Of a stretch of DNA of 64,000 bases, positions 8,977 through 18,293 are shown piece after piece (the stretch's first letter is position 1; every line of letters starts with the position of its first letter). Source of the DNA: an uncultured Collinsella sp. (GTDB lineage: Bacteria > Actinomycetota > Coriobacteriia > Coriobacteriales > Coriobacteriaceae); NCBI GenBank assembly GCA_900544135.1, contig UQTU01000013.1, forward strand, positions 3,400-67,399, in the 5' to 3' direction. The notes under the pieces are model-generated. The model worked only from the letters and a program-made list of their open reading frames with translations. It was not told the DNA's origin and searched no databases. A program made the translations under genes and the position numbers.

Positions 8977-9074
8977 AAACGCCCCATTTGGACAATCTGG
9001 CCTTCAATCGTCGGTCGCGTACCAAAGTACGCTTCCCTCCTCTTTCAGGCCACCTTGCCTCAAATGGGGCGTTT
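8977..9074. repeat. 98-nt nested triple-stem hairpin after niaR
   Basis: Three nested pairings are visible: an outer 14-bp perfect stem (8977-8990 with 9061-9074), a middle 6-bp stem (TGGCCT 8998-9003 with AGGCCA 9047-9052) and an inner hairpin GCGTAC-CAAA-GTACGC (9017-9032). It may terminate the nad operon, since TTTT follows the outer stem, but the size and nesting are more like a structured RNA or a miniature repeat element. Confidence 0.6.
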
Positions 9075-9129
9075 TCGCTGGCGCGAGTTCAACCAATGGC
9101 GGTGCCAAATTAGCTGCCCACGAATGCAA

Positions 9130-9169
9130 AAAAAGGAGGCCTCCGCGGCGATGCGGAGGCCTCCTTTTT
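9130..9169. terminator. Strong bidirectional terminator between niaR and the ferredoxin gene
   Basis: A GC-rich stem (GGAGGCCTCCGC 9135-9146 with GCGGAGGCCTCC 9153-9164) is flanked by A5 on the left and T5 on the right, so it can stop transcription from either side. Confidence 0.88.
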
Positions 9170-9207
9170 GTGCACGGTGTACTTTTGAGTGTGCAAGTGG
9201 GGAGTTG

Positions 9208-9393
9208 TTACTCCTCGACGATCTCGGTGATCGCGCCAGCGGGGCAAGCGTCCTGGCAAGCGCCACAGGCGACGCAGGAGTCCTCGTCAGCGACGGTGGC
9301 GACGTCCTGGAGCTCCAGAACGCCAGCGGGGCAGGTGTCGACGCAAACGCCACAAGCGATGCACTCGTCGGCATCAATTACGGGATGAGCCAT
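9208..9393 (-). CDS. 2[4Fe-4S] ferredoxin
   Basis: 61 residues with two clostridial-type cluster motifs, CIACGVCVDTCPAG and CVACGACQDACPAG. It is a small cytoplasmic low-potential electron carrier, a likely partner for the pyruvate:ferredoxin oxidoreductase at 60.3 kb and for the other iron-sulfur enzymes here. The ATG at 9393 (AGAGG upstream) gives the standard MAHPVIDADECIACG start; the open frame extends further upstream without a ribosome site. Single gene with a strong terminator. Confidence 0.95.
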   Translation of the reverse strand: MAHPVIDADECIACGVCVDTCPAGVLELQDVATVADEDSCVACGACQDACPAGAITEIVEE

Positions 9394-9617
9394 GGTAGTT
9401 TCCTCTCTGTTGACCGACGCTACAGACGATGCGCGCCGGTTTGATTCGGGCAAAAACATACCACGGGAGCGACCGTTTGCAATACCCTCTGGCCGGCATC
9501 TTCATACCGTTCGCCGAGTATGCCAAGGTTTACTAAAAAACGCGCAGGTGGGGCCGGTGAGCTGCGTAAATGTTAGCTAAAGGTGACTCGTAATATAGGG
9601 CGATTGAGCGTGCTTGC

Positions 9618-9662
9618 GGAAACCGCATCCCGTAATCCACGTCCAAAACGGGACACAGTTTC
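9618..9662. repeat. Single unit of the GGAAACCGCATCCC inverted repeat family
   Basis: GGAAACCGCATCCCG (9618-9632) faces CGGGACACAGTTTC (9649-9662). The same unit is arrayed at 33581-33784 and 44313-44470. It lies in the 509-base gap between the ferredoxin gene and dnaK; the rest of that gap holds the dnaK promoter region and no convincing gene. Confidence 0.75.
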
Positions 9663-9766
9663 AGGCTCACACCTCAGTCAACTCTACATAGATCTCGATA
9701 GATTTGCCGAGAACTCAATCAGCGCATCTACCTGCGCATTTAAGAACCTAAACTCTCAGAGATAAG

Positions 9767-9793
9767 AAATCTTATATGAATTGACTTAGATTT
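9767..9793. promoter_or_regulatory. Heat-shock operator-like motif upstream of dnaK
   Basis: AAATCTTATAT-N5-GACTTAGATTT, followed after two bases by a -10-like TATATT (9796-9801). The same 22 fixed positions with the same 5-base gap occur upstream of clpB (18178-18204). The ends AAATCT/AGATTT form an inverted repeat. As hspR is the fourth gene of this cluster, the motif is a candidate HspR site, though it differs from the Streptomyces HAIR consensus (CTTGAGT-N7-ACTCAAG). Confidence 0.7.
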
Positions 9794-9902
9794 TGTATAT
9801 TCCGGCCCATAAGGGGATACACTACATCCTGAAAGACAAGCCGAAGCGCCGCGCGACAGACCGTCGAGGCGGCGCGAACGCAAAAGAGAGAGGGAATTTC
9901 TA

Positions 9903-11795
<1,893 letters not shown>

Positions 11796-11797
11796 TC

Positions 11798-12640
11798 ATG
11801 TCCGCCCGTAAAGCTCGCACGGAGGCGGCTGCCGCCGGCGCCGCCCCCGTTGACTCTGAGGAGAAGGACGTGAAGATTCCCGTAGAGGCCGCAGACGATA
11901 CCGAGGTCAATGAGGCCCCGGCCGCCGAGGCTGCCGAGAACCAGGTAGAGGATTCCAACAAGGAGGCGACGATGACCGAGGACGAGATGGTGGAAGCCGC
12001 TATCCGCGCCGGTGAGGAAGCCGCCGACAACGACTTTAAGCTCAAGTTCGAGCAGGCCCAAAAGGAGCTTGCCGACGTGCGCAATGAGCTCGATGCTGCG
12101 GCAGAGGCTCAGAAGGCCGCCGAGGACAAGGCGAAGGACGCTACCGAGCGCACCGCTCGTCTGCAGGCCGACTGGGAGAACTTCCGTCACCGCACCGCCA
12201 ACGAGCGCATCGCCGAGCGCGAGCGCGCGACCGAGAAGCTTGTCACCGCGCTGTTGCCGGTGATCGACGATATCGAGCGCGCGATCGACCATGCCCGCAG
12301 CCAGGAGCTTTCCGACGACTTTAAGCAGTTCGTCGATGGCGTTGACGCGGTACATGCCAAGCTGCTCGACGTGTTTGCGCACGAGGGCGTTGAGCCCATC
12401 GACCCCAAGGGCGAGGCGTTCGATCCGCTCGAGCACCAGGCTGTGGGTCGCGTCGAGGACGCATCGCAGTATGACGAGACCGTCAACGATGTGTACCAGA
12501 AGGGCTACCGCATGGCGGATCGCATCCTGCGTTCCGCGATGGTGACGGTGACCTACGGTGGCGAGAAGCGCCCCGCACCGGAGCCCGAAGCGGCGCCCGA
12601 GGATGCTACGGCCGATACGGCCGAGAGCACCGAGGAGTAA
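11798..12640 (+). CDS. grpE: GrpE nucleotide exchange factor
   Basis: 280 residues, longer than the usual ~190 because of an acidic, Ala/Glu-rich N-terminal extension (about 1-75) and an acidic tail. The core has a long coiled coil (about 80-135), the family segment RLQADWENFRHRTANER, and a C-terminal beta-rich wing (GYRMADRILRSAMVTVTYGG). GrpE accelerates ADP release from DnaK. It starts 2 bp after dnaK. A strong hairpin after it separates it from dnaJ. Confidence 0.95.
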   Translation: MSARKARTEAAAAGAAPVDSEEKDVKIPVEAADDTEVNEAPAAEAAENQVEDSNKEATMTEDEMVEAAIRAGEEAADNDFKLKFEQAQKELADVRNELDAAAEAQKAAEDKAKDATERTARLQADWENFRHRTANERIAERERATEKLVTALLPVIDDIERAIDHARSQELSDDFKQFVDGVDAVHAKLLDVFAHEGVEPIDPKGEAFDPLEHQAVGRVEDASQYDETVNDVYQKGYRMADRILRSAMVTVTYGGEKRPAPEPEAAPEDATADTAESTEE

Positions 12641-12645
12641 TTGAG

Positions 12646-12676
12646 AAGGGCCCCGGGGCAACACCCGGGGCCCTTT
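12646..12676 (+). terminator. Terminator or attenuator between grpE and dnaJ
   Basis: AAGGGCCCCGGG (12646-12657) pairs with CCCGGGGCCCTT (12664-12675) around a short loop, followed by TT and a C. The short T-tract suggests partial termination, which would set a lower level for dnaJ and hspR than for dnaK and grpE. Confidence 0.7.
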
Positions 12677-12748
12677 CTGGCCTAGTGCCATATGACAGTA
12701 TGAGCCGCCGTCCGCAGGGGCGGCGGATATAACAGGAGAGGAGCTACG

Positions 12749-13714
12749 ATGGCTGCAGGCAAAACCTTCTATGACATCCTGGGCGTATCCAAGAGCGCCT
12801 CCGACAAAGAGATCAAGAGCGCGTTTCGCAAGCTCGCGCAAAAATATCACCCCGATGCCGGCGGCGACGAGGCCAAGTTTAAGGAGATCAGCGAGGCCTA
12901 CGAGACGCTTTCGGACGAGAAGAAGCGCAAAGAGTACGACCAGATGCTCATGTTTGGCGGCATGCCGGGCGCGGGCGGCGCGTATGGCGGCGGCTACGGT
13001 GCCGGTGCGGGCGCCAGCGGCTGGGGCGACATCTTCGACAGCATCTTTAGCGGCAACGGCGCCTGGGGCAGCGATTGGGGCTCGGGTTTCGCCGGGGCTG
13101 CGGGCGCTGCCGGTGCGGGTGCGGGTCGCAGCCGCGCTCGCAAGGGCGGCGACCTGTCGCTGACCGTCGATGTGACGGCCGAGGACGCGTTTCGCGGCGT
13201 GACGCACAAGGTCACCTACCGCATTCCCTCGACAGGCGAGCAACAGACCATTACGGTCTCGGTGCCCGCGGGTGCGGTCGACGGCGGCAAACTGCGCTAC
13301 AAGCGTCGCGGCGAGTATGGAGTTGCCGGCGGCGAGCGCGGCGACCTGGTCGTGACCACGCACGTGGAGGAGCACCCGCTGTTTAAGCGTAAAGGTGCCG
13401 ACGTGACCATGGAGGTACCGGTCTCGGTCTATGAGGCGGCGCTCGGCTGCACGGTGGACGTGCCGACGCCCGGCGGTGCGACGGTTCGTCTGAAGGTGCC
13501 CGCGGGTACCCAGACGGGCAAGAAGTTCCGCTTTAAGGAGATGGGCGCGCCCGACGTTAAGCACCGTGGCCGTACGGGCGCGCTGCTCGTCGAGATCAAG
13601 GTGCAGGTTCCCACGAACCTGTCTGATGACGAGCGCGATGCCATGACCAAGCTGCGCGAGGCCGACACGCGCGACTATCGCGAGAAGGTCAATCGTTACA
13701 AGGCGACGTACTAG
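12749..13714 (+). CDS. dnaJ: DnaJ-type co-chaperone lacking the zinc-finger domain
   Basis: 321 residues. The J domain (about 6-70) has the HPD motif (KYHPDAGG). A Gly/Ala-rich linker (about 72-125) leads into two beta-sandwich C-terminal domains (DLSLTVDVTAEDAFRG; VPAGTQTGKKFRFKEMG). The four CxxCxGxG zinc repeats of type A DnaJ are absent, making this a type B (CbpA-like) J protein. It stimulates DnaK ATPase and delivers substrates. AGGAGAGGAG precedes the ATG. As the only J gene of the operon it may serve as the main DnaJ, or a full-length DnaJ may lie elsewhere. Confidence 0.93.
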   Translation: MAAGKTFYDILGVSKSASDKEIKSAFRKLAQKYHPDAGGDEAKFKEISEAYETLSDEKKRKEYDQMLMFGGMPGAGGAYGGGYGAGAGASGWGDIFDSIFSGNGAWGSDWGSGFAGAAGAAGAGAGRSRARKGGDLSLTVDVTAEDAFRGVTHKVTYRIPSTGEQQTITVSVPAGAVDGGKLRYKRRGEYGVAGGERGDLVVTTHVEEHPLFKRKGADVTMEVPVSVYEAALGCTVDVPTPGGATVRLKVPAGTQTGKKFRFKEMGAPDVKHRGRTGALLVEIKVQVPTNLSDDERDAMTKLREADTRDYREKVNRYKATY

Positions 13715-13786
13715 GGCGGTCGCGGCGCACGACCACGCCCGCGGGCTTATGATGGACGATAACGAGACGGAAAGGGGTCAGGTAGC

Positions 13787-14203
13787 ATGGCCGAGGACAA
13801 TAGGAACAAACCGCTGTACATGATCAGCGTGGCGGCCGAGCTGACCGGCATGCATCCGCAGACTCTGCGCGTCTATGAGTCCAAGGGCCTGGTGAACCCC
13901 CAGCGCTCGGGCGGCAACACGCGTCTGTATTCGCGTGCCGATATCGAGCGCCTGGAGCTCATCAACCAGCTGACCGACGAGGGTATCAACCTTGCCGGCG
14001 TGGTGCGTATCCTCGATATGAAGGAGCGTGCCGAGGAGCGTGAGCGCGAAAACGAAAAGCTCCGTGCTCGCGTGCGCCAGCTCGAGGACGAGCTGCACGA
14101 GTACAAGATGCAGAAGAAGATCACCGCCCTGGCCCCGCGCGACGGCTCGGTTAACCCCGAACAGGTTATGCGCAAGCTGCTGGGCGCCGGCGGGGATCTG
14201 TAG
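13787..14203 (+). CDS. hspR: HspR, MerR-family heat-shock repressor
   Basis: 138 residues. A MerR-type winged helix fills the N-terminal half (PLYMISVAAELTGMHPQTLR, YESKGLVNPQRSGGNTRLYS), followed by a coiled-coil dimerisation segment (EERERENEKLRARVRQLEDE). In actinobacteria HspR binds promoters of dnaK and clpB and uses DnaK as co-repressor. Its place 72 bp after dnaJ is the classic one. The motif shared by the dnaK and clpB upstream regions is its probable operator here. Confidence 0.93.
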   Translation: MAEDNRNKPLYMISVAAELTGMHPQTLRVYESKGLVNPQRSGGNTRLYSRADIERLELINQLTDEGINLAGVVRILDMKERAEERERENEKLRARVRQLEDELHEYKMQKKITALAPRDGSVNPEQVMRKLLGAGGDL

Positions 14204-14231
14204 GTTACGCCGTTCTGCCGAACGGCGTAAC
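14204..14231 (+). terminator. Hairpin directly after hspR
   Basis: GTTACGCCGTT (14204-14214) and AACGGCGTAAC (14221-14231) form an 11-bp perfect stem starting at the base after the hspR stop. No T-tract follows, so it may protect the 3' end or act jointly with the terminator at 14274-14315. Confidence 0.55.
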
Positions 14232-14273
14232 GGCTCGACGCTGCGCGCCGCCCAGAGCGACAATTTGTCATTC

Positions 14274-14315
14274 AAAAGGCAAGGCATGACCAGAAGGTCT
14301 ATGCCTTGCCTTTTT
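14274..14315 (+). terminator. Intrinsic terminator of the dnaK cluster
   Basis: AAAAGGCAAGGCAT (14274-14287) pairs with ATGCCTTGCCTTTT, followed by T residues (14301-14315). Between here and the hydratase gene at 14592 I see only the repeat at 14394-14441 and no gene. Confidence 0.85.
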
Positions 14316-14393
14316 CATGCCAACTTGTTCGCTCTGGACGTCGCTCGCTGTCCGTCCTCTACCTGCGGCGTTGCCTTGCTCGCTCTGGTAGTC

Positions 14394-14441
14394 ATTGGGG
14401 ACGTTCCTTTTGTGCCGGCACTTGGGGACACTCCTTGCGCC
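14394..14441 (+). repeat. GGGGACGTTCCTTTT...GGGGACACTCCTTG repeat, copy 1
   Basis: GGGGACGTTCCTTTTGTGCC, then GGC, then GGGGACACTCCTTG. Nearly the same composite recurs at 59870-59913. It is an intergenic sequence of REP-like character with no coding content. Confidence 0.65.
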
Positions 14442-14591
14442 AAACCTGTCTTCCCGTCCCCGGCTCGTTCTATGCTTTACCGAGATAAAGTGAACGTGCA
14501 GATTCGCAACCCACTCGCAACCGTTCTATGGCACGATATTGAACGAATGTATGCTATGCGCCCAAATCTTTTGGGCAGAGTGGGAGACAGT

Positions 14592-16892
14592 ATGGTAAAG
14601 CTGTACGAGGACGGCATCTACCTGCGCGGCGGCAGCGAGGTTGTGCCTGCGGCCGAGGCTGCCGAGCGCGGTATTACGCAGACGCCCGAGGATGCCAAGC
14701 GCGGCACCATCGCGTATTCGATCCTTCAGGCACACAATACATCCGGAGACCCCGAGGCGCTCAAGATTCGCTTCGATGCCATGGCGAGTCACGACATCAC
14801 CTTTGTCGGCATCATCCAGACGGCGCGCGCCTCGGGCATGGAGCAGTTCCCGCTGCCTTACGTGCTCACCAACTGCCATAACTCGCTGTGCGCCGTGGGC
14901 GGCACCATCAACGAGGACGACCACGTCTTTGGCCTTTCCGCGGCCAAGAAGTACGGCGGCATTTTCGTCCCGCCGCACATCGCCGTCATCCACTCCTTTA
15001 TGCGCGAGAACTTCGCCGGCTGCGGCAAGATGATCCTGGGTTCCGACTCGCACACCCGCTATGGCGCCCTGGGCACCATGGCTGTGGGCGAGGGCGGCGG
15101 CGAGCTGGCAAAGCAGCTGCTGCGCGACACCTACGACGTTGCCTATCCCGGCGTCGTCGCCATCTACCTCACGGGTGCCCCGCGCCCCGGCGTCGGCCCG
15201 CACGACGTGGCGCTCGCCATCATCCGAGCCGTCTTTGCCAAGGGCTATGTTAAGAACAAGGTCATGGAGTTTGTGGGCCCGGGCATCGCGAGCATGACGA
15301 CCGATTACCGCAACGGCGTTGACGTCATGACCACCGAGACCACCTGCCTGTCGAGCATCTGGGCCACCGACGAGGACACGCACGCGTTTCTGACCATGCA
15401 CGGCCGCGGCGACGACTACCGCGAGCTCAAGCCCGCCGATGTCGCCTACTACGACGGCTGCGTCGAGGTCGACCTGTCGAGCATCAAGCCCATGATCGCG
15501 CTGCCGTTCCATCCTTCCAACGGCTTTGAGATCGACGAGCTCAACGAGAGCCTCGAGGACATCCTGCATGAGGTGGAACTCGAGGCCGCCAAGATCGGCG
15601 AGGGCAAGACGCACTTTAGCCTGCTCGACAAGATCGTCGACGGTAAGCTGCACGTGCAGCAGGGCGTTATCGCCGGCTGCTCGGGCGGCAACTACGACTC
15701 CGTGGTCCAGGCTGCCCGCGTGCTCAAGGGCGCCAACACCGGCTGCGGCAAGTTCTCGCTGTCGGTCTATCCCACAAGCCAGCCCGTGGCGCTCGAACTT
15801 ACGCGCCGTGGTTACATCTACGACCTTATGGAGGCCGGCGCGATCGTGCGCACGGCGTTCTGCGGCCCGTGCTTTGGCGCCGGCGACACGCCCGCCAACA
15901 ACGGCCTGTCCATCCGCCACACCACGCGCAACTTCCCCAACCGCGAAGGCTCCAAGCCGGGCAATGGCCAGCTGAGCGCCGTGGCCCTGATGGACGCCCG
16001 CTCCATTGCGGCGACGGCGGCCAACGGCGGCGTTCTGACGCCGGCGACCGACCTGCCCGAGGAGACTTGGGACGAGGCCTGCGAGTACACCTTTGACGAC
16101 GCGCCGTACAAAAAGCGCGTGTACTGGGGCTTTGGCAAGGCGGAGCCTGCCGACGAGCTGGTCGAAGGCCCCAACATCAAGCCGTGGCCCGCGATGGAGC
16201 CCCTCGGCGACGATATCCTGCTCAAGGTGTGCTCCAAGATCATGGACCCGGTCACCACGACCGACGAGCTCATTCCCTCGGGTGAGACGAGCTCCTTCCG
16301 CTCCAATCCGCTGGGCCTGGCCGAGTTTACGCTCAGCCGCCGCGATCCGGCCTACGTGGGTCGTTCCAAGGAAGTCGACGCCGTGGAGAAGCGCCGCGTG
16401 GCCGGCGAGTCCGCGGGTGACCTGGCGGCACTCGATGCCGAGCTTGCCGGCGTGTTTGAGGCGCTGGCTGGTGCGGGCGTCGCGGCAGATGCCAAGGCGA
16501 CCGAGTACGGCTCCATGCTGTATGCCAAGAAGCCCGGTGACGGTTCTGCCCGCGAGCAGGCCGCGAGCTGCCAGCGCGTAATTGGCGGTCTGGCCAACAT
16601 CGTCCACGAGTACGCCACCAAGCGTTATCGCTCCAACGTGATGAACTGGGGCATGGTGCCCTTCCAGATGGAGGCGGAGCCCAACTTTGAGGTGGGCGAC
16701 TACGTCTTTGTGCCGGGTATCCGTGCCGCGCTCGATGGCGACCTGAAGGACATCGCCGCCTACGTGGTGCGCGCCGACGGTTCGGTTGAACAGATTGAGC
16801 TCTACATTGCCGATATGACGGCAGAGGAGCGTGCCATCGTCAAGGCCGGCTGCCTGATCAACTACAACAAGTTCAAGGCCTCTGCCGAGTAA
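14592..16892 (+). CDS. Aconitase-family hydratase
   Basis: 766 residues. The three cluster-ligand cysteines of aconitases are conserved in AGCSGGNYDSV and FCGPCFGAGDTP, and SDSHTRYGALGTMAVGEGGGE is a typical hydrolyase segment. A C-terminal swivel-domain-like part ends the protein. It is shorter than AcnA (~890) and lacks several AcnA signatures, resembling instead the less-studied YbhJ-like branch, so the substrate may be citrate/isocitrate or another hydroxy acid. GGGAGA precedes the ATG at 14592. The frame is open well upstream without a ribosome site. Confidence 0.85.
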   Translation: MVKLYEDGIYLRGGSEVVPAAEAAERGITQTPEDAKRGTIAYSILQAHNTSGDPEALKIRFDAMASHDITFVGIIQTARASGMEQFPLPYVLTNCHNSLCAVGGTINEDDHVFGLSAAKKYGGIFVPPHIAVIHSFMRENFAGCGKMILGSDSHTRYGALGTMAVGEGGGELAKQLLRDTYDVAYPGVVAIYLTGAPRPGVGPHDVALAIIRAVFAKGYVKNKVMEFVGPGIASMTTDYRNGVDVMTTETTCLSSIWATDEDTHAFLTMHGRGDDYRELKPADVAYYDGCVEVDLSSIKPMIALPFHPSNGFEIDELNESLEDILHEVELEAAKIGEGKTHFSLLDKIVDGKLHVQQGVIAGCSGGNYDSVVQAARVLKGANTGCGKFSLSVYPTSQPVALELTRRGYIYDLMEAGAIVRTAFCGPCFGAGDTPANNGLSIRHTTRNFPNREGSKPGNGQLSAVALMDARSIAATAANGGVLTPATDLPEETWDEACEYTFDDAPYKKRVYWGFGKAEPADELVEGPNIKPWPAMEPLGDDILLKVCSKIMDPVTTTDELIPSGETSSFRSNPLGLAEFTLSRRDPAYVGRSKEVDAVEKRRVAGESAGDLAALDAELAGVFEALAGAGVAADAKATEYGSMLYAKKPGDGSAREQAASCQRVIGGLANIVHEYATKRYRSNVMNWGMVPFQMEAEPNFEVGDYVFVPGIRAALDGDLKDIAAYVVRADGSVEQIELYIADMTAEERAIVKAGCLINYNKFKASAE

Positions 16893-16903
16893 CTCTGCTG
16901 TAC

Positions 16904-16975
16904 GCCCCGGACACACCTTTCCCTCGTGCTCACGCGCTTCGCGAGGGTCGCCCGAAGGAAAGGTGTGGCCGGGGC
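16904..16975 (+). terminator. Long hairpin after the hydratase gene
   Basis: The arms 16904-16922 and 16957-16975 (GCCCCGG..ACACCTTTCC against GGAAAGGTGT..CCGGGGC) form a long stem, with a smaller CCTCG/CGAGG stem inside. It has no T-tract and may be a repeat element or a processing hairpin rather than a true terminator. Confidence 0.5.
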
Positions 16976-17031
16976 TACCGCGACGTTCTCGCTGGGTCTT
17001 GAGGGACGCTAATAAATAGACTTGCTTGATG

Positions 17032-17061
17032 CCGCCCCTGTTATCGGGGCGGTTCCTTTTT
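17032..17061 (+). terminator. Intrinsic terminator
   Basis: CCGCCCC (17032-17038) pairs with GGGGCGG (17046-17052), followed by TTCCTTTTT. It probably ends the hydratase transcript. Confidence 0.8.
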
Positions 17062-17068
17062 GTCGAAA

Positions 17069-17103
17069 ACCGCCACAAAGGGGACAGGCACCTTTGTGGC
17101 GGT
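17069..17103. repeat. GGGGACAGGCACC inverted repeat, right-facing copy
   Basis: ACCGCCACAAAGG (17069-17081) and CCTTTGTGGCGGT (17091-17103) are exact reverse complements around the loop GGACAGGCA. A related unit in the opposite orientation lies at 17927-17979, so the gene between them is bracketed by inverted copies. Confidence 0.8.
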
Positions 17104-17156
17104 GGGGGTGAGCTCAATGTCGGTGTGCGCGTTGAGCGACATTCCAATGAGCGCCT

Positions 17157-17825
17157 CTACAGAATTTCATCCGGGTTGGCGGGTTTGGTTGTTTTGGGGA
17201 TGCCGAGTTTGGATGATGCGAAATCGTCAACATTGTCCTTGATTCCGTCTCTGGTGTAGACGGTGACCATATAGGTGCTGTGCCCGAATTCACTCTTGTC
17301 GCGTATTGCCCAGGCCTGCCAGTAGGCAGCCATACTTCGCCCTTTGATTTTTCCGACACGGCGGAGTTCTGTTCGCTTTAATTTCTGGTCGCTATCGATG
17401 GTTCGACCGGCCTCGTCGGTGAGCCCGCATTGCCCAAGTAGCTTGTTGAGGACTTGGTTCATGTGGCGCTCGTCGGTGTTTGGAGCATAGTCGTAGGCGA
17501 GGGTGATGGAGTCGAGGGGCTGGTCGTCGATCAAATAATTCATCGTCTGAGGTTCAAGGCTGAAATGGGGGAAGCATCCATCAATCGTTCCGAGCAGCGG
17601 TAACTTTGACCGCCAAATTCCGGTGGGAATTCCATCTTCGTAGAACACGCCGCGACAGATAAAGGAGAGCGAGGTGGCACGCGAGCCGGCGTTGACCATT
17701 CCGCATAAATCGAAGGGCGAGGCGATACCAAGGGAAAAGGGCGTGGCGACGATAAGGAAGAGCATCACGATGGGTATGGCGAGAATGGCGATGACGTTGC
17801 GGCCGGTGGAATGAGGCGGCTTCAT
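17157..17825 (-). CDS. Membrane-anchored hypothetical protein bracketed by repeats
   Basis: 222 residues. One N-terminal hydrophobic segment (about 9-35, NVIAILAIPIVMLFLIVATP within it) is followed by a soluble, probably extracytoplasmic domain with few cysteines. I do not recognise a family; it is not a transposase. GAGGAG precedes the ATG at 17825. Base composition is lower in GC than the flanking hydratase and clpB genes. Its position between inverted repeat copies suggests it may belong to a mobile or recently acquired segment; that is inference. Confidence 0.7.
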   Translation of the reverse strand: MKPPHSTGRNVIAILAIPIVMLFLIVATPFSLGIASPFDLCGMVNAGSRATSLSFICRGVFYEDGIPTGIWRSKLPLLGTIDGCFPHFSLEPQTMNYLIDDQPLDSITLAYDYAPNTDERHMNQVLNKLLGQCGLTDEAGRTIDSDQKLKRTELRRVGKIKGRSMAAYWQAWAIRDKSEFGHSTYMVTVYTRDGIKDNVDDFASSKLGIPKTTKPANPDEIL

Positions 17826-17926
17826 ATGCGCTCCTCGAGAGAAAGAGCAGGCAAGCTCGATGACAAATGAATAATCTCAGCTAACGATTCAATTTTAATC
17901 TCATAACGTGTGACAGCTGGACGTCG

Positions 17927-17979
17927 AAACCGAGAACCACCACAAAGGTGCCTGTCCCCTTTGCGGTGGTTCTCGGTTT
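17927..17979. repeat. GGGGACAGGCACC-type inverted repeat, left-facing copy
   Basis: 22-base arms (17927-17948 and 17958-17979) pair with one mismatch around TGCCTGTCC. The core is the reverse complement of the unit at 17069-17103. It overlaps the start of the next repeat by three bases. Confidence 0.78.
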
Positions 17980-18039
17980 GTCTCGATCTGTAACAGTTAG
18001 ACCCTAATTTGCCGAGTAGATGTTACAGATTGAGACAAA
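17977..18039. repeat. TCTCGATCTGTAACA palindrome, unit 1
   Basis: TTTGTCTCGATCTGTAACA at the left is mirrored by TGTTACAGATTGAGACAAA at the right (ending 18039), with a few mismatches near the centre. A closely related unit follows 21 bases later. Confidence 0.78.
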
Positions 18040-18060
18040 CGGTTGCCGCTGGTCATTTTC

Positions 18061-18115
18061 TCTCGATCTGTAACATCTAGGATCAAAAATGGCTGCTAGA
18101 TGTTACAGATCGAGA
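18061..18115. repeat. TCTCGATCTGTAACATCTAG palindrome, unit 2
   Basis: Two 20-base arms (18061-18080 and 18096-18115) are perfect reverse complements around a 15-base spacer. Together with unit 1 they form a tandem pair 60-230 bases upstream of the clpB promoter. They could be transcription-factor sites or REP-like elements. Confidence 0.8.
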
Positions 18116-18177
18116 CGGTAGTGCGCCTGGGCAGCGGCGGGCTGACATCTCAGTACCCTATCCCTCAATCACTCAGA

Positions 18178-18204
18178 AAATCTTATATATAGAGACTTAG
18201 ATTT
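18178..18204. promoter_or_regulatory. Heat-shock operator-like motif upstream of clpB
   Basis: AAATCTTATAT-N5-GACTTAGATTT, identical at all fixed positions to the dnaK upstream motif, followed after three bases by a -10-like TATAAG (18208-18213). The predicted leader before the clpB ATG is about 75 bases. Confidence 0.7.
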
Positions 18205-18293
18205 ATGTATAAGATCGTACAAAGCTGGCAACAATACTTCTCGAACAACGTGAAGCCGCCCCGTAGGGCGGCCGCCCCAAGAGAGGTGATTCC

